The position numbers were made by a program, and so were the translations under genes. From Vibrio gazogenes (lineage in GTDB: Bacteria > Pseudomonadota > Gammaproteobacteria > Enterobacterales > Vibrionaceae), in assembly GCF_023920225.1 (NCBI RefSeq), contig NZ_CP092587.1, positions 1,922,001 through 1,986,000 of the forward strand: DNA of 64,000 nt, read 5' to 3'. The notes beneath the pieces are model-generated. The model saw only the letters and a program-made list of their open reading frames with translations, searched no databases and was not told the DNA's origin. Of the stretch, positions 8,807-17,200 are shown piece by piece. Numbering within the stretch: the first letter of the stretch is position 1; each line of letters begins with the position of its first letter.

Positions 8807-11800
8807 AATTTTGGCTTTGGTATATTGAAGTGAAGTGTTGTTACTTTATACCTTTCTGGTTGCAAATTAGTAGCATCAATTACGGCTTCCAAATTTCCAT
8901 CAGGCAAACGCCCCCCTGGTATCCACTGACTATTAGCTCCCGCTTCATTTCCAGACGGCATTCTTAAATTAAGCTCACGAGGTTTCGGTATATCAACTCT
9001 TACTAACTGATTTCCGTCAAGGAATCCATTCGGTAATCCTAAAGCTTTTTCCATAGCACTGGCACTACCTTTCGTTGAATTAAGTAAACTCGTGGCTTCT
9101 TGGTTTGTCATAACAAAGGATGTTCCATCTCTTTGACCAATTCCATACTTCTGCAAGTTCGTTTCTGTCATAAATCTACTTGCTCCATTATCAAACTGAG
9201 CCAAATGGCTTTCTATATGATCTTTGGATAAATATTTGCTTGGATCTGGTCTACTACCATGAGGAATAGAACGAATTTCATCGATTTTCTCTTGTGTTAA
9301 AGGAACAGAACTCCCCGGACAACTCCCCAAACACTGACTCAACCCCAGCGGATCCACCCATCCCGTCGGATTCACCACATACTGGTAGTTGTTTAAACCA
9401 CCCGCGAGGCCGATTGGGTCCGGGGTGATAAACCGACCGGAGTCAGGGCTATAGTAACGGTGACGGTTGTAATGTAAACCCGTTTCTTCATCGTAATACT
9501 GCCCCTGAAAACGCAGCGGGCTGACGATGTCGGCCTTGCGCTGATAAGCCACATTGCCGTAACTGTGGTAATCCACCGACCAGGCAACACGGCCTTCTAC
9601 ATCAGTAATTTCCAACGGGGTGCCGATTTGGTCAAGGTGGTAGAAGTACGGTGTTGCATTCTCCGCCCCTTCACCAGTGACCAGCGCCAGCGGTTTAAAA
9701 CTGCCGTACTCGTACAGATAGGTCTGATAATGACGCTCACCCGATTCGGCCAACAGCTTGTCGCCCTGCCATAAAAACTCAGTGGTGGTCTGGTGACCGG
9801 TTTTGTCAGTGACCGTTTTATGGGTTCTTCTGCCGAAAGCATCATATTGGTATTCAGCAATAGTGCCGTCGGGCTTTTCAACTTTGGTCAGGCGGTGCTG
9901 GCCGTCGTATTGATAGCGGGTGACCAGCGACTGGTTAGTGCCGCGCGCTTCCTGTATCAGGTTACCGAATTCATCATACTGATAGTGTCGGTCCCCCTGA
10001 AACAGCAGCCGGTTCCCTTCAACATTGCTCTGCCGGCTCTGTATCAGGTTGCCTGCCGGGTCGTGGGCAAAGTTCTCACTCAGGCTGCCGCGCACCTGCG
10101 TCAGACGGTCTAACGGGTCATAGTGATATTGTGTCAACCCTCGCAGGTTATCTTCCACCTGCGTTAAGTTCCCCGAGCGGTTGTACTGATAACGGCGGAA
10201 CAACGTCTGTTGCTGCGCCTGACTGACCCGATGCTCGGTCAGGCGACCAGTTTCATCATACTGAAAATGACTGCTCAGCGCCCCCTGCGTCCGGCGGGTT
10301 TCCAGACCACTGACCTGATATTGGTGTTGTGTCAGGCAGTGACCGTTCAGATTGACCTGATGCAGCCGCCCATGTTGGAAGTCATAGTCAAGTTGCTGCC
10401 CGTCCGGCAGTAACTGAGCCGTGATGTGGCCCAGCGCATCATAACGATAACCGGTGGTTGCCCAGCCCTGATGCTCGGTGGTCAACCGGCCCAGCACATC
10501 ATAGGCATACGCCAGTGGCCAACGGCCGTCATCCACACCGGTCAGATTGCCGAGCAAATCATAGCTGTACTGAATTGTCGATTCATCCGGCAGGGTTTTC
10601 TCAATCAGCTTGCCCTGTGCGTCATACGCGTAACGGGTCGTCAGCTCGGTGCCTTCACTGCCGATTTCTGTTTTTGCCGTCAGTTGCGTGTGCGCGTCAT
10701 ATTCATAGACAAACTGACGCCCGTCAAAGGTCACTTCCCGCTGGACATGGCCGGTCGGCGTGTAGTCTATCTGATAGCGCTCACCGCGCTCATTGATAAT
10801 GGCACTGACAAAGTGGAACGGGTTGTCATAACGATACTGCACCGTACTGCCGTCCGGGTTGGTCTTCTGCGTCACCAGATGCAGCGGGAACTCATAATCG
10901 TAGGTAGTGGCTCTGCCCTGCTCATCGGTGAACTTGGTGACCTTGTTATAGGCGTTGTATTCATAAAAGCGGGTCTGCCCGCCCGGCAATACCTGTTTGG
11001 TCAACCGCCCGCCGCGGTCGTAGGAGAGCTCTGTCACGCCCTGACTGTCATGACGCAGCCGCAACCGCCCCAGAATATCGTAGCGGTAACGAATCACTTC
11101 CCCCTGCGGGGTGGTCTCATCGACCAGATGACCGTTGCGATTCCAGGTCAGTTGGTGAATGCCACCGTCCGGATAGGTGATTTTCTCAATCAGGCCGTGG
11201 TCGTTGTAATCGTAAGTGGTGGTATGACCGAGCGGGTCAGTCTGCTCGGTGATATGACCCCAGCGGTCATGCCGGTAACGCCACACGGCTTTGTCCTGCT
11301 GCACCTCAGTCAGCAGGCCGTTCCGGTATGAAAAATGAGTTGTCAGTCCGTTCGGCGCAATTTTAGCCACCAACTCACCGGCATAGTTGTACACCGATTC
11401 GGTGACATTACCGAGCGCATCAGTCTCTTTAGTCAGCCGCCCTTTGTCATCATAGGCCTTGAGGTATTCCCCGCCGCTGCCGTCCACTTCTTTAATCAGC
11501 CGCGCGTTTTCATCATGCTGGTAAACTTGCTGCGAGCCGTCGCTGTTGGTCAGCGTCACCGTCCCGGCCTCTTCATCCCAATCATAGCGGGTATCGACCT
11601 GCGTCAGGTTACTGTACTGGCGCACCGCCCGAACATCCTTCCCTTCGCCCTGCCATTCCCAGCGGAACACCGCCCCACCGGCCAGCTCGCGTGACTGAAT
11701 CACATGTTGGGCATCGTAGGTGTATCGCTCGGTCTCCCCACTGGCATTGGTGGCGGAAATGAGCTGCGACTGCGCGTTATAGCCATAACTGACCTGCGTC

Positions 11801-13611
11801 TGAACAAACTGCCATTCGTCCTGCTCAGCCAGATAAGCGTACAAATCGACTTGGGTAATCAGGTCATCCGTATACACCAACTCAAATCTAAGGTTGGTCT
11901 CCGTTGAAATCCGGACCGGACGGTGCTGACGGTCGTAAGTGATACTCAGTGAGTGGTCATATTGGTCTTTTATAGACGTCAGTAAGCCCGAGTCACCACG
12001 CATTTTAAAGGTATAAAACCGCTCACCGCTGGCAATAATCATCTGCTGTTTATCACTGCCCAGAAATGCCGCTGATTTCGCCATCCGGTTGGTAATCGCC
12101 GGCAATTGCTCTGTCGGTCTGGGGAAACGGGTCAGTTTCCCTTCGCCGTCCCGCCAGATAATCTCATCCCCCACAACCGTCAGTTGGTGTGACAGGGAAT
12201 GCGACCAGCCATAACCGAGCCCGACATGGGTTTCAACCGCAGCGGTCCGGTACAGCCGTTGCCATTCAAACGGCAACAGACCAATCAGGTGGCCGTCGGT
12301 CAGCGACAATAACTCTTCACCGGTTGCCATCGATATCGGGTCGTTGTCACACACCGTGTCTTTACTGTCTTGGATCGGCTTTCCGGATTCATTGGTCGGC
12401 GCATGGCTGTCGTCCGGCAGTGTGTCTTTATCATGGTGCAGGGTACTGGTGCGGCGGTTATCCGCGACAAATTCAAGTTTGCCGTTGCGGTAAACGCCCT
12501 GCCCGCCTTTGTTAATTGCCAGACGTTTAAAAGTATCGCTGGCCGAGTTAATTAGCTTTTTGGCAAAGGTAAATAGCTCTTTGACAACGTCTACCAGCGA
12601 ATTAATCGCTTCAAAAATCTTGCGGCCAGCTGTTTTCATCGCCCGCAGCACAGCATAGGCCATGCCGGTTGCCGGAGTGGCAATAAAAGAGATAATCAAC
12701 CCACCAAGCAGCCCCAGTAACACATCCACAATCACCTGACCGCCAAAATTGGCGATCTGATTGAGCATCGTGGTTATCGGCACCATCGAGATGTAAGTCA
12801 TGATGCCGCGCACAAACAGATACATGGCCGCTTCATCCGAGGCGAACAGCAAGGCCTTTTCCATCATCCCCGGTGCACTGCTGGCCGTCTCTTTTATCGT
12901 ATTGATAATATCCGCGACACCTTCACCCAGATCTTTCAGTGTTTTGACCGGGTCTTTGAGCATCTCATAAAGCTCTTCAATGCCGCTCCAGAGCGCTTTC
13001 AAACCACGCCAGATCCCATCGGCAAAATTCGCAATCACGCTTAAGACCGACTGCGCGGCCGAGCTGTTAAAATAACTGTCCCACTGCGGCTGATACCCTT
13101 GCCATTTTTGATTCAGCCAACCCGACAGGCCATCACTCAACGTATCATAATGGGAAAACAGCGAGTCCATCTCTGCCGGGGTCGGCTGATGGTCGATAAA
13201 GACCTCGTAGTATTTGCCCGGAGTCAGGCCAGCGACAGTGGCTTTACCCTGCGCATCAAGCATCACTTCCCGCGTATCGCTGCCGTCTTCGGCTTTGACA
13301 ATCGCCTGAATATTCCCGAGCGGCACATGATAAATCGACTGGAACACACTTTCGATTTCCAGCTTGCCACTGAGCGGACATTGCACGGTGGTTTTGTAGT
13401 TATCATCATCTTTGCCGACCGTGGTACTCTCGCCACTGACTTTAAGCTGTTTATCCATCGCAAAAAGAGAAGGGCGATCCATCGCTTCTGTGGCTTTATC
13501 TGCGAGTTCGAAATACCACTTCTTGGTCATTTGCCGATAGTCAGTCAACAAATCAGGAAAGCTGTTCAACTGCTGATTGATATAATTATAAAATTCTTGT
13601 TGTTCGCTCAT
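8803..13611 (-). CDS. rhs: Rhs polymorphic toxin (T6SS effector)
   Basis: The 1602-residue protein starts at an ATG overlapping the stop of the DUF4123 gene; an upstream in-frame TTG is less likely. Residues 1-390 form an N-terminal region without an obvious PAAR motif but with two hydrophobic segments (about 263-285 and 293-322) that could help translocation. Residues about 395-1420 hold DUF6531-like and many YD repeats (e.g. YDAFGRRTHK) that build the cocoon shell. The shell ends in the paired motifs DPIGLAGG and WVDPLGL used for aspartyl autoproteolysis. The last 177 or so residues are the tip, with LVRVDIPKPREL, LRMPSGNEAGAN and WIPGGRLPDGNLEAVID; its activity is not recognised. The order vgrG, DUF4123, rhs, immunity with overlapping ends indicates a type VI secretion cargo loaded on VgrG and delivered into rival cells. 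Confidence 0.95.
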   Translation of the reverse strand: MSEQQEFYNYINQQLNSFPDLLTDYRQMTKKWYFELADKATEAMDRPSLFAMDKQLKVSGESTTVGKDDDNYKTTVQCPLSGKLEIESVFQSIYHVPLGNIQAIVKAEDGSDTREVMLDAQGKATVAGLTPGKYYEVFIDHQPTPAEMDSLFSHYDTLSDGLSGWLNQKWQGYQPQWDSYFNSSAAQSVLSVIANFADGIWRGLKALWSGIEELYEMLKDPVKTLKDLGEGVADIINTIKETASSAPGMMEKALLFASDEAAMYLFVRGIMTYISMVPITTMLNQIANFGGQVIVDVLLGLLGGLIISFIATPATGMAYAVLRAMKTAGRKIFEAINSLVDVVKELFTFAKKLINSASDTFKRLAINKGGQGVYRNGKLEFVADNRRTSTLHHDKDTLPDDSHAPTNESGKPIQDSKDTVCDNDPISMATGEELLSLTDGHLIGLLPFEWQRLYRTAAVETHVGLGYGWSHSLSHQLTVVGDEIIWRDGEGKLTRFPRPTEQLPAITNRMAKSAAFLGSDKQQMIIASGERFYTFKMRGDSGLLTSIKDQYDHSLSITYDRQHRPVRISTETNLRFELVYTDDLITQVDLYAYLAEQDEWQFVQTQVSYGYNAQSQLISATNASGETERYTYDAQHVIQSRELAGGAVFRWEWQGEGKDVRAVRQYSNLTQVDTRYDWDEEAGTVTLTNSDGSQQVYQHDENARLIKEVDGSGGEYLKAYDDKGRLTKETDALGNVTESVYNYAGELVAKIAPNGLTTHFSYRNGLLTEVQQDKAVWRYRHDRWGHITEQTDPLGHTTTYDYNDHGLIEKITYPDGGIHQLTWNRNGHLVDETTPQGEVIRYRYDILGRLRLRHDSQGVTELSYDRGGRLTKQVLPGGQTRFYEYNAYNKVTKFTDEQGRATTYDYEFPLHLVTQKTNPDGSTVQYRYDNPFHFVSAIINERGERYQIDYTPTGHVQREVTFDGRQFVYEYDAHTQLTAKTEIGSEGTELTTRYAYDAQGKLIEKTLPDESTIQYSYDLLGNLTGVDDGRWPLAYAYDVLGRLTTEHQGWATTGYRYDALGHITAQLLPDGQQLDYDFQHGRLHQVNLNGHCLTQHQYQVSGLETRRTQGALSSHFQYDETGRLTEHRVSQAQQQTLFRRYQYNRSGNLTQVEDNLRGLTQYHYDPLDRLTQVRGSLSENFAHDPAGNLIQSRQSNVEGNRLLFQGDRHYQYDEFGNLIQEARGTNQSLVTRYQYDGQHRLTKVEKPDGTIAEYQYDAFGRRTHKTVTDKTGHQTTTEFLWQGDKLLAESGERHYQTYLYEYGSFKPLALVTGEGAENATPYFYHLDQIGTPLEITDVEGRVAWSVDYHSYGNVAYQRKADIVSPLRFQGQYYDEETGLHYNRHRYYSPDSGRFITPDPIGLAGGLNNYQYVVNPTGWVDPLGLSQCLGSCPGSSVPLTQEKIDEIRSIPHGSRPDPSKYLSKDHIESHLAQFDNGASRFMTETNLQKYGIGQRDGTSFVMTNQEATSLLNSTKGSASAMEKALGLPNGFLDGNQLVRVDIPKPRELNLRMPSGNEAGANSQWIPGGRLPDGNLEAVIDATNLQPERYKVTTLHFNIPKPKL

Positions 13612-14360
13612 CAAAGCATCCCTAGCCGTTGTTGCTCTTGTTCGATTAATTCAATGAAAGCCGCCAGATAACCGTCTTCTTCCCCCTGATAACGCGCCAC
13701 AAACCGTTCGGTTTTCTGACGTAACACCGGCTCAGGATAGGCGTCATACAAGGCCTGTTGATATTCACTCAACCCCTGAAGCAGATTGTTGACCAGTACA
13801 CTCGGGTCTTCGCTCAACCCCGCCAGCACTGCCTCCGGTACCGTCCACCACGGGAAAGCGCGTTCCTGAAAATTGGTTTGGCTTATCGGCGCGGGGTTAT
13901 CAACTCGAGTGAGTGCTTCTTGTGCAGTGACACGCAGCCAGCATTGAGTCGGGCCCATCAGGGCGATGCGCTGCTCATCATCACACAGGCTCGCCACATC
14001 CAGCGCGAAACGCGGGTCATAGAAGCGGAAGAACACATGCTCACCGGCGGGCAACCAGACATGGGTCAGGCTGCGAAAATGGGCCTGCACCGTGGCGAAA
14101 TCGGCCTCAGCGCCGACCAGAATCCCCCAGTCAGCACAGGATTCATCGGTAATCCAGTCAAGAAACGGATGATCCGCAGAAATCTGTGCGATGTTCGGCA
14201 TCACTTCACGCCACTCGGCATACGGCGTGCTCAGCCAGATGCCCTGCGCATCACTGCCGCCGTTGAGATAAAACCAACGCTGTGGCTGGCCGTCACTGGT
14301 TTCATTGAGGATCACGTACCAGTTTAAATCTGCGGTCAGTTGCTGGTTTAAATCGCACAT
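13611..14360 (-). CDS. DUF4123 type VI effector adaptor/chaperone
   Basis: The 249-residue product has the DUF4123 layout. N-terminal WYVILNETSDGQPQRWFYLNGG is followed by HPFLDWITDESCADWGILVGAE, LPAGEHVFFRFYDPRF and GPTQCWL. Proteins of this family (Tap/Tec) bind both VgrG and a particular effector and load it on the spike, and are not themselves secreted in bulk. The gene overlaps vgrG upstream (14348-14360) and shares one base with the Rhs start downstream, so the three are translationally coupled. The adaptor is expected to be specific for the adjacent Rhs N-terminal region. Confidence 0.92.
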   Translation of the reverse strand: MCDLNQQLTADLNWYVILNETSDGQPQRWFYLNGGSDAQGIWLSTPYAEWREVMPNIAQISADHPFLDWITDESCADWGILVGAEADFATVQAHFRSLTHVWLPAGEHVFFRFYDPRFALDVASLCDDEQRIALMGPTQCWLRVTAQEALTRVDNPAPISQTNFQERAFPWWTVPEAVLAGLSEDPSVLVNNLLQGLSEYQQALYDAYPEPVLRQKTERFVARYQGEEDGYLAAFIELIEQEQQRLGML

Positions 14361-16405
14361 ACCCCGTCCTTACATTTTTCACACTCTTCACAGAATGGCG
14401 CGGCCGATTTCATGGTAGCAATCTGCGCGGGGGTCAAAATCGGTGCCGGATTGTCCGGTTTGGTGGTAATTTCTTCGGGCAACAACGCGGCTTTGCCGCC
14501 ATAAGCGACCGCACTGCCGGCGCTGCCGCCGGCGTTGAGGTTAATCGCAGCACCGGACATGTTCACGCTTCCGCTATCGATGCTGATAAAGCTGCCACCG
14601 GCCGATAAGGTCAGCCCCGAGCCAGCTTCGGCTACAATCTTCGCCCCGCTTTTGAGAGTAATTGCGCTGCCGGTTTCGACCGCGGTCAGGCTGCCGATTT
14701 GCTGCTGTAAATCACCACCGATGTCATGGCTCTGATCTTGGGTGATTTTGATCCGTTGCTCACCGTCTACAGTCAGATGGTCGTTCATCTTGATGTGTTC
14801 ATAACGATCGTTTTCGACGGTTAAATGGCTGTCGTGACGGATCAGTGTGGTCGCATCATTTTCAATCAGGGCTTCGGTGTCTTTCTGCGCATGGAGGTAG
14901 ACTTGTTCGCTTTCGGCCTGATCTTCAAAACTCAGCTCGTTAAAACCCTCCCCTTGGTGGGTTTCGGTCCGCAGCACAGTTTTGGTTTTGTTCGCCGGTA
15001 AAGGGTAAGGCGGTACATGGCTGGCATTGAATGCGCGTCCGGTGATGAGCGGTTGATCCGGATCGCCTTCCAGAAAATCAACAATCACTTCGTGACCGAT
15101 GCGCGGCACGGCCACCATGCCGTACTGACTGCCCGCCCACTGCTGTGACACCCGCACCCAGCATGAGCTGAATTCATCGCCGTTGCTTTCGCGGTCCCAC
15201 GGGAAATGCAGCTTGACGCGGCCATGCTCGTCACAGTAGATCTCTTCTCCGGCCGGGCCGACTACCGTGGCGATCATCGTGCCATCGACCCGCGGCTTAT
15301 GCACAACCGGTGACAGCCATAAGTTATCACCGGGAATGGCGGTAAACTGATTGGCATACGTGGTGGCACCACTGCCACCGGATTCTTCCAGCGCCTGAGG
15401 CTGACTGCCTTGATGCGCGACCTGTACCAGCAACCAATTCTGATTCATCGCCGTATCGAGGTGGTCGCTGAGGTCAAACCGCACCCCGGCCTGAAGCATC
15501 GCCTGATTACTTTTGCCGCTGGCAGTATGTGCTTCACGTCGCAGCGCATCGAGGCGGATTTGGCTGAACGCCTTGCCGCTGGCATCGTCTTTGTAACGTC
15601 CCGGCGCGTCATAATATTCATAATTCGGCAACTGATAGTCTAAATCACTGGCTTCAACCGACTGTTTAAAACTGTAGGTCGGCTTTTTAAAGCTGTAATC
15701 CTGCATCCACACCGAGCTGACTTCAGACTGCTTGCGCGCAGTCATCGCCGACACATACGGGGTCTCAGACACGCCGCCGGACAGCACGTTATAGGGCACC
15801 GTGCCACCAAGCCGGGTAAAGCCTTCTGCATTGTCGGTCACCACCAGCGTGTGTTTGTCTGCTTCGTGAGCAAAGTAGTACATCAGCCCTTCTTCAGCGG
15901 CGAGTCGGTGGAAGAACTCTAAATCGGTTTCTCGGTATTGCACGCAGAATTCACGTGGAGGACATTCGCGCTTGGTGGAAAAGGCATAGTCGGTGATGTT
16001 CATTTCCTGCAACAGCACCGAGAGAATTTGCGGGACACTTTTCTGTTGGAAAATCCGGCTGTTGTGGCGCAGTGAAAGCCGTTCTAACGACGGCACCAAC
16101 GTCAGGGAATAAAAAGTGTGGTGATGACCGGTATCGCCACGGCTAAAATTGCGGATGATGCCATGCACTTTCTGCACCACCTGTCCGTTGCGGAAAACTT
16201 CAAGCAATGCCGTGGTATCGACCAACTGCTCAAAGGTCAAATCACTGTTGCGACTGGCGAGCTCGATATGATAGCGATAACCATAAACCGGATGCCCGCT
16301 GGCACCCACCGATGCTGAAACTGATTCAAATCCCTGATAGTCACGAACGACCAATGATGCATCATTGACCCCATTGATCGTGAGCCTGAAACCTAACGTT
16401 GCCAT
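14348..16405 (-). CDS. vgrG: VgrG type VI secretion spike protein
   Basis: The 685-residue protein begins MATLGFRLTINGVNDASLVVRDYQGFES and has the gp27-like base (REFCVQYRETDLEFFHRLAAEEGLMYYF). The OB-fold/gp5 region follows (EIYCDEHGRVKLHFPWDRESNGDEFSSCWVRVSQ, VPRIGHEVIVDFLEGDPDQPLITGR). After it comes a valine/serine-rich beta-prism (about 510-640). There is no extra enzymatic domain. The tail ends in a Cys-rich CEECEKCKDGVC motif that could bind a metal or the adaptor. It forms the trimeric tip of the T6SS tube. No other T6SS structural genes are in the window, so this is an auxiliary cluster. Confidence 0.95.
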   Translation of the reverse strand: MATLGFRLTINGVNDASLVVRDYQGFESVSASVGASGHPVYGYRYHIELASRNSDLTFEQLVDTTALLEVFRNGQVVQKVHGIIRNFSRGDTGHHHTFYSLTLVPSLERLSLRHNSRIFQQKSVPQILSVLLQEMNITDYAFSTKRECPPREFCVQYRETDLEFFHRLAAEEGLMYYFAHEADKHTLVVTDNAEGFTRLGGTVPYNVLSGGVSETPYVSAMTARKQSEVSSVWMQDYSFKKPTYSFKQSVEASDLDYQLPNYEYYDAPGRYKDDASGKAFSQIRLDALRREAHTASGKSNQAMLQAGVRFDLSDHLDTAMNQNWLLVQVAHQGSQPQALEESGGSGATTYANQFTAIPGDNLWLSPVVHKPRVDGTMIATVVGPAGEEIYCDEHGRVKLHFPWDRESNGDEFSSCWVRVSQQWAGSQYGMVAVPRIGHEVIVDFLEGDPDQPLITGRAFNASHVPPYPLPANKTKTVLRTETHQGEGFNELSFEDQAESEQVYLHAQKDTEALIENDATTLIRHDSHLTVENDRYEHIKMNDHLTVDGEQRIKITQDQSHDIGGDLQQQIGSLTAVETGSAITLKSGAKIVAEAGSGLTLSAGGSFISIDSGSVNMSGAAINLNAGGSAGSAVAYGGKAALLPEEITTKPDNPAPILTPAQIATMKSAAPFCEECEKCKDGVCAI

Positions 16406-16670
16406 GAAGAAAACCTTTGATGTTTGATTTGAGAATGTCGATGTTTTGTTCTAGTTTGCGTCGCAACTGCCGATTCATACACAAACAAACCGGCCAAGCA
16501 CGCGATGATGATTTATTCAACAGTTTGCTATTGTATTCAATTTAATTTGCTGAGTTCAGCCTTTATCAGTTCACTTTCATTACCAGATGCATTTTATTGA
16601 ATGCATCTCTCATTTTTAATGTGTGCAGCGTTAATCACTGAGTGGACGGATAATCAGGAAATAAATCATT
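16406..16670. other. Upstream region of vgrG, no gene seen
   Basis: About 265 bp of AT-rich sequence lie between vgrG and a dispersed repeat. It should contain the vgrG promoter on the minus strand, but I see no convincing sigma-54 or sigma-70 element and no open frame with coding character. A short inverted repeat (GATGCATT...GAATGCATC, about 16588-16607) is visible. Confidence 0.4.
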
Positions 16671-16748
16671 AGGGGCTGTTGACCTTTCGTGGTTGAATTT
16701 TGTTCAATCTGAACGGGTATTGATCGCGGCGCGGGGCATGCCGCTTAG
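16671..16748 (+). repeat. Dispersed 78-bp repeat, copy 1
   Basis: AGGGGCTGTTGACCTTTCGT through GGGGCATGCCGCTTAG matches 41581-41658 with three substitutions. A diverged 35-bp partial copy lies in inverse orientation at 30261-30295. The GGGGCTGTTG start resembles the terminus of an insertion sequence, so it may be an IS end remnant or a small non-autonomous element. No transposase is present. Confidence 0.75.
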
Positions 16749-16763
16749 GATACGAATAAAAGC

Positions 16764-16786
16764 AAAAAGGCCTCTGACGAGGCCTT
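16764..16786 (-). terminator. Terminator of the 90-residue hypothetical gene
   Basis: AGGCCTC-TGAC-GAGGCCT hairpin; on the minus strand it is followed by TTTTTGC. It lies about 20 bp after the stop of the gene at 16806-17078. Confidence 0.8.
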
Positions 16787-16805
16787 GAATAGATGCAGCG
16801 GATAA

Positions 16806-17078
16806 CTAGCGAGAAACGTAATACTGGCGACTCCAACAAATAATATTTTCGACATCCGGCAAGAGAATGCCATCATCTTCAATACGATCGATGGTTTCCC
16901 AGAAAGCGCACAACGCACGATCATCGGCCTGATTTAACCAAACCTTGATCTGTCCTTTAAGTTCATCACTATTCGTGTTCTCTTGATTGGCTGTATTTGG
17001 GTGACTGGCCGTAATTCCGAATTTCCCTATCATAACAGTGAAATCCTCCATATCGACCAATTCGGCATACATCATCAT
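16806..17078 (-). CDS. Small hypothetical protein
   Basis: The 90-residue acidic protein begins MMMYAELVDMEDFTVMIGKFGI. An AAGGAGGA ribosome-binding site precedes the ATG by about 4-6 bp, and a rho-independent terminator follows, so it is very probably a real single-gene unit. The second half (KVWLNQADDRALCAFWETIDRIEDDG) looks helical. There is no signal peptide or membrane segment. It lies between vgrG and the BCCT transporter gene on the same strand. I do not recognise a family and assign no role. Confidence 0.7.
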   Translation of the reverse strand: MMMYAELVDMEDFTVMIGKFGITASHPNTANQENTNSDELKGQIKVWLNQADDRALCAFWETIDRIEDDGILLPDVENIICWSRQYYVSR

Positions 17079-17200
17079 GTCCTCCTTGATATCGAATCAT
17101 TCAGGGCTCAGCGCCTGAACCCTGCTGTTCTGACCTCGTTAAAACGCGTGTTTCCCGATTACCGTGTCAATTGATATTCGCGAGTGTCAATATATGTGTT

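Noticed and set aside
10426..11331. 301-codon plus-strand frame and many similar plus-strand frames opposite the Rhs genes
   Set aside because: They are mirror frames of the GC-rich Rhs YD-repeat coding strand, repeat identically opposite the truncated copy, and have no ribosome-binding sites.
13099..14327. Plus-strand frames of 190 and 189 codons
   Set aside because: They lie wholly opposite the Rhs N-terminus and the DUF4123 gene, whose minus-strand products have clear families.
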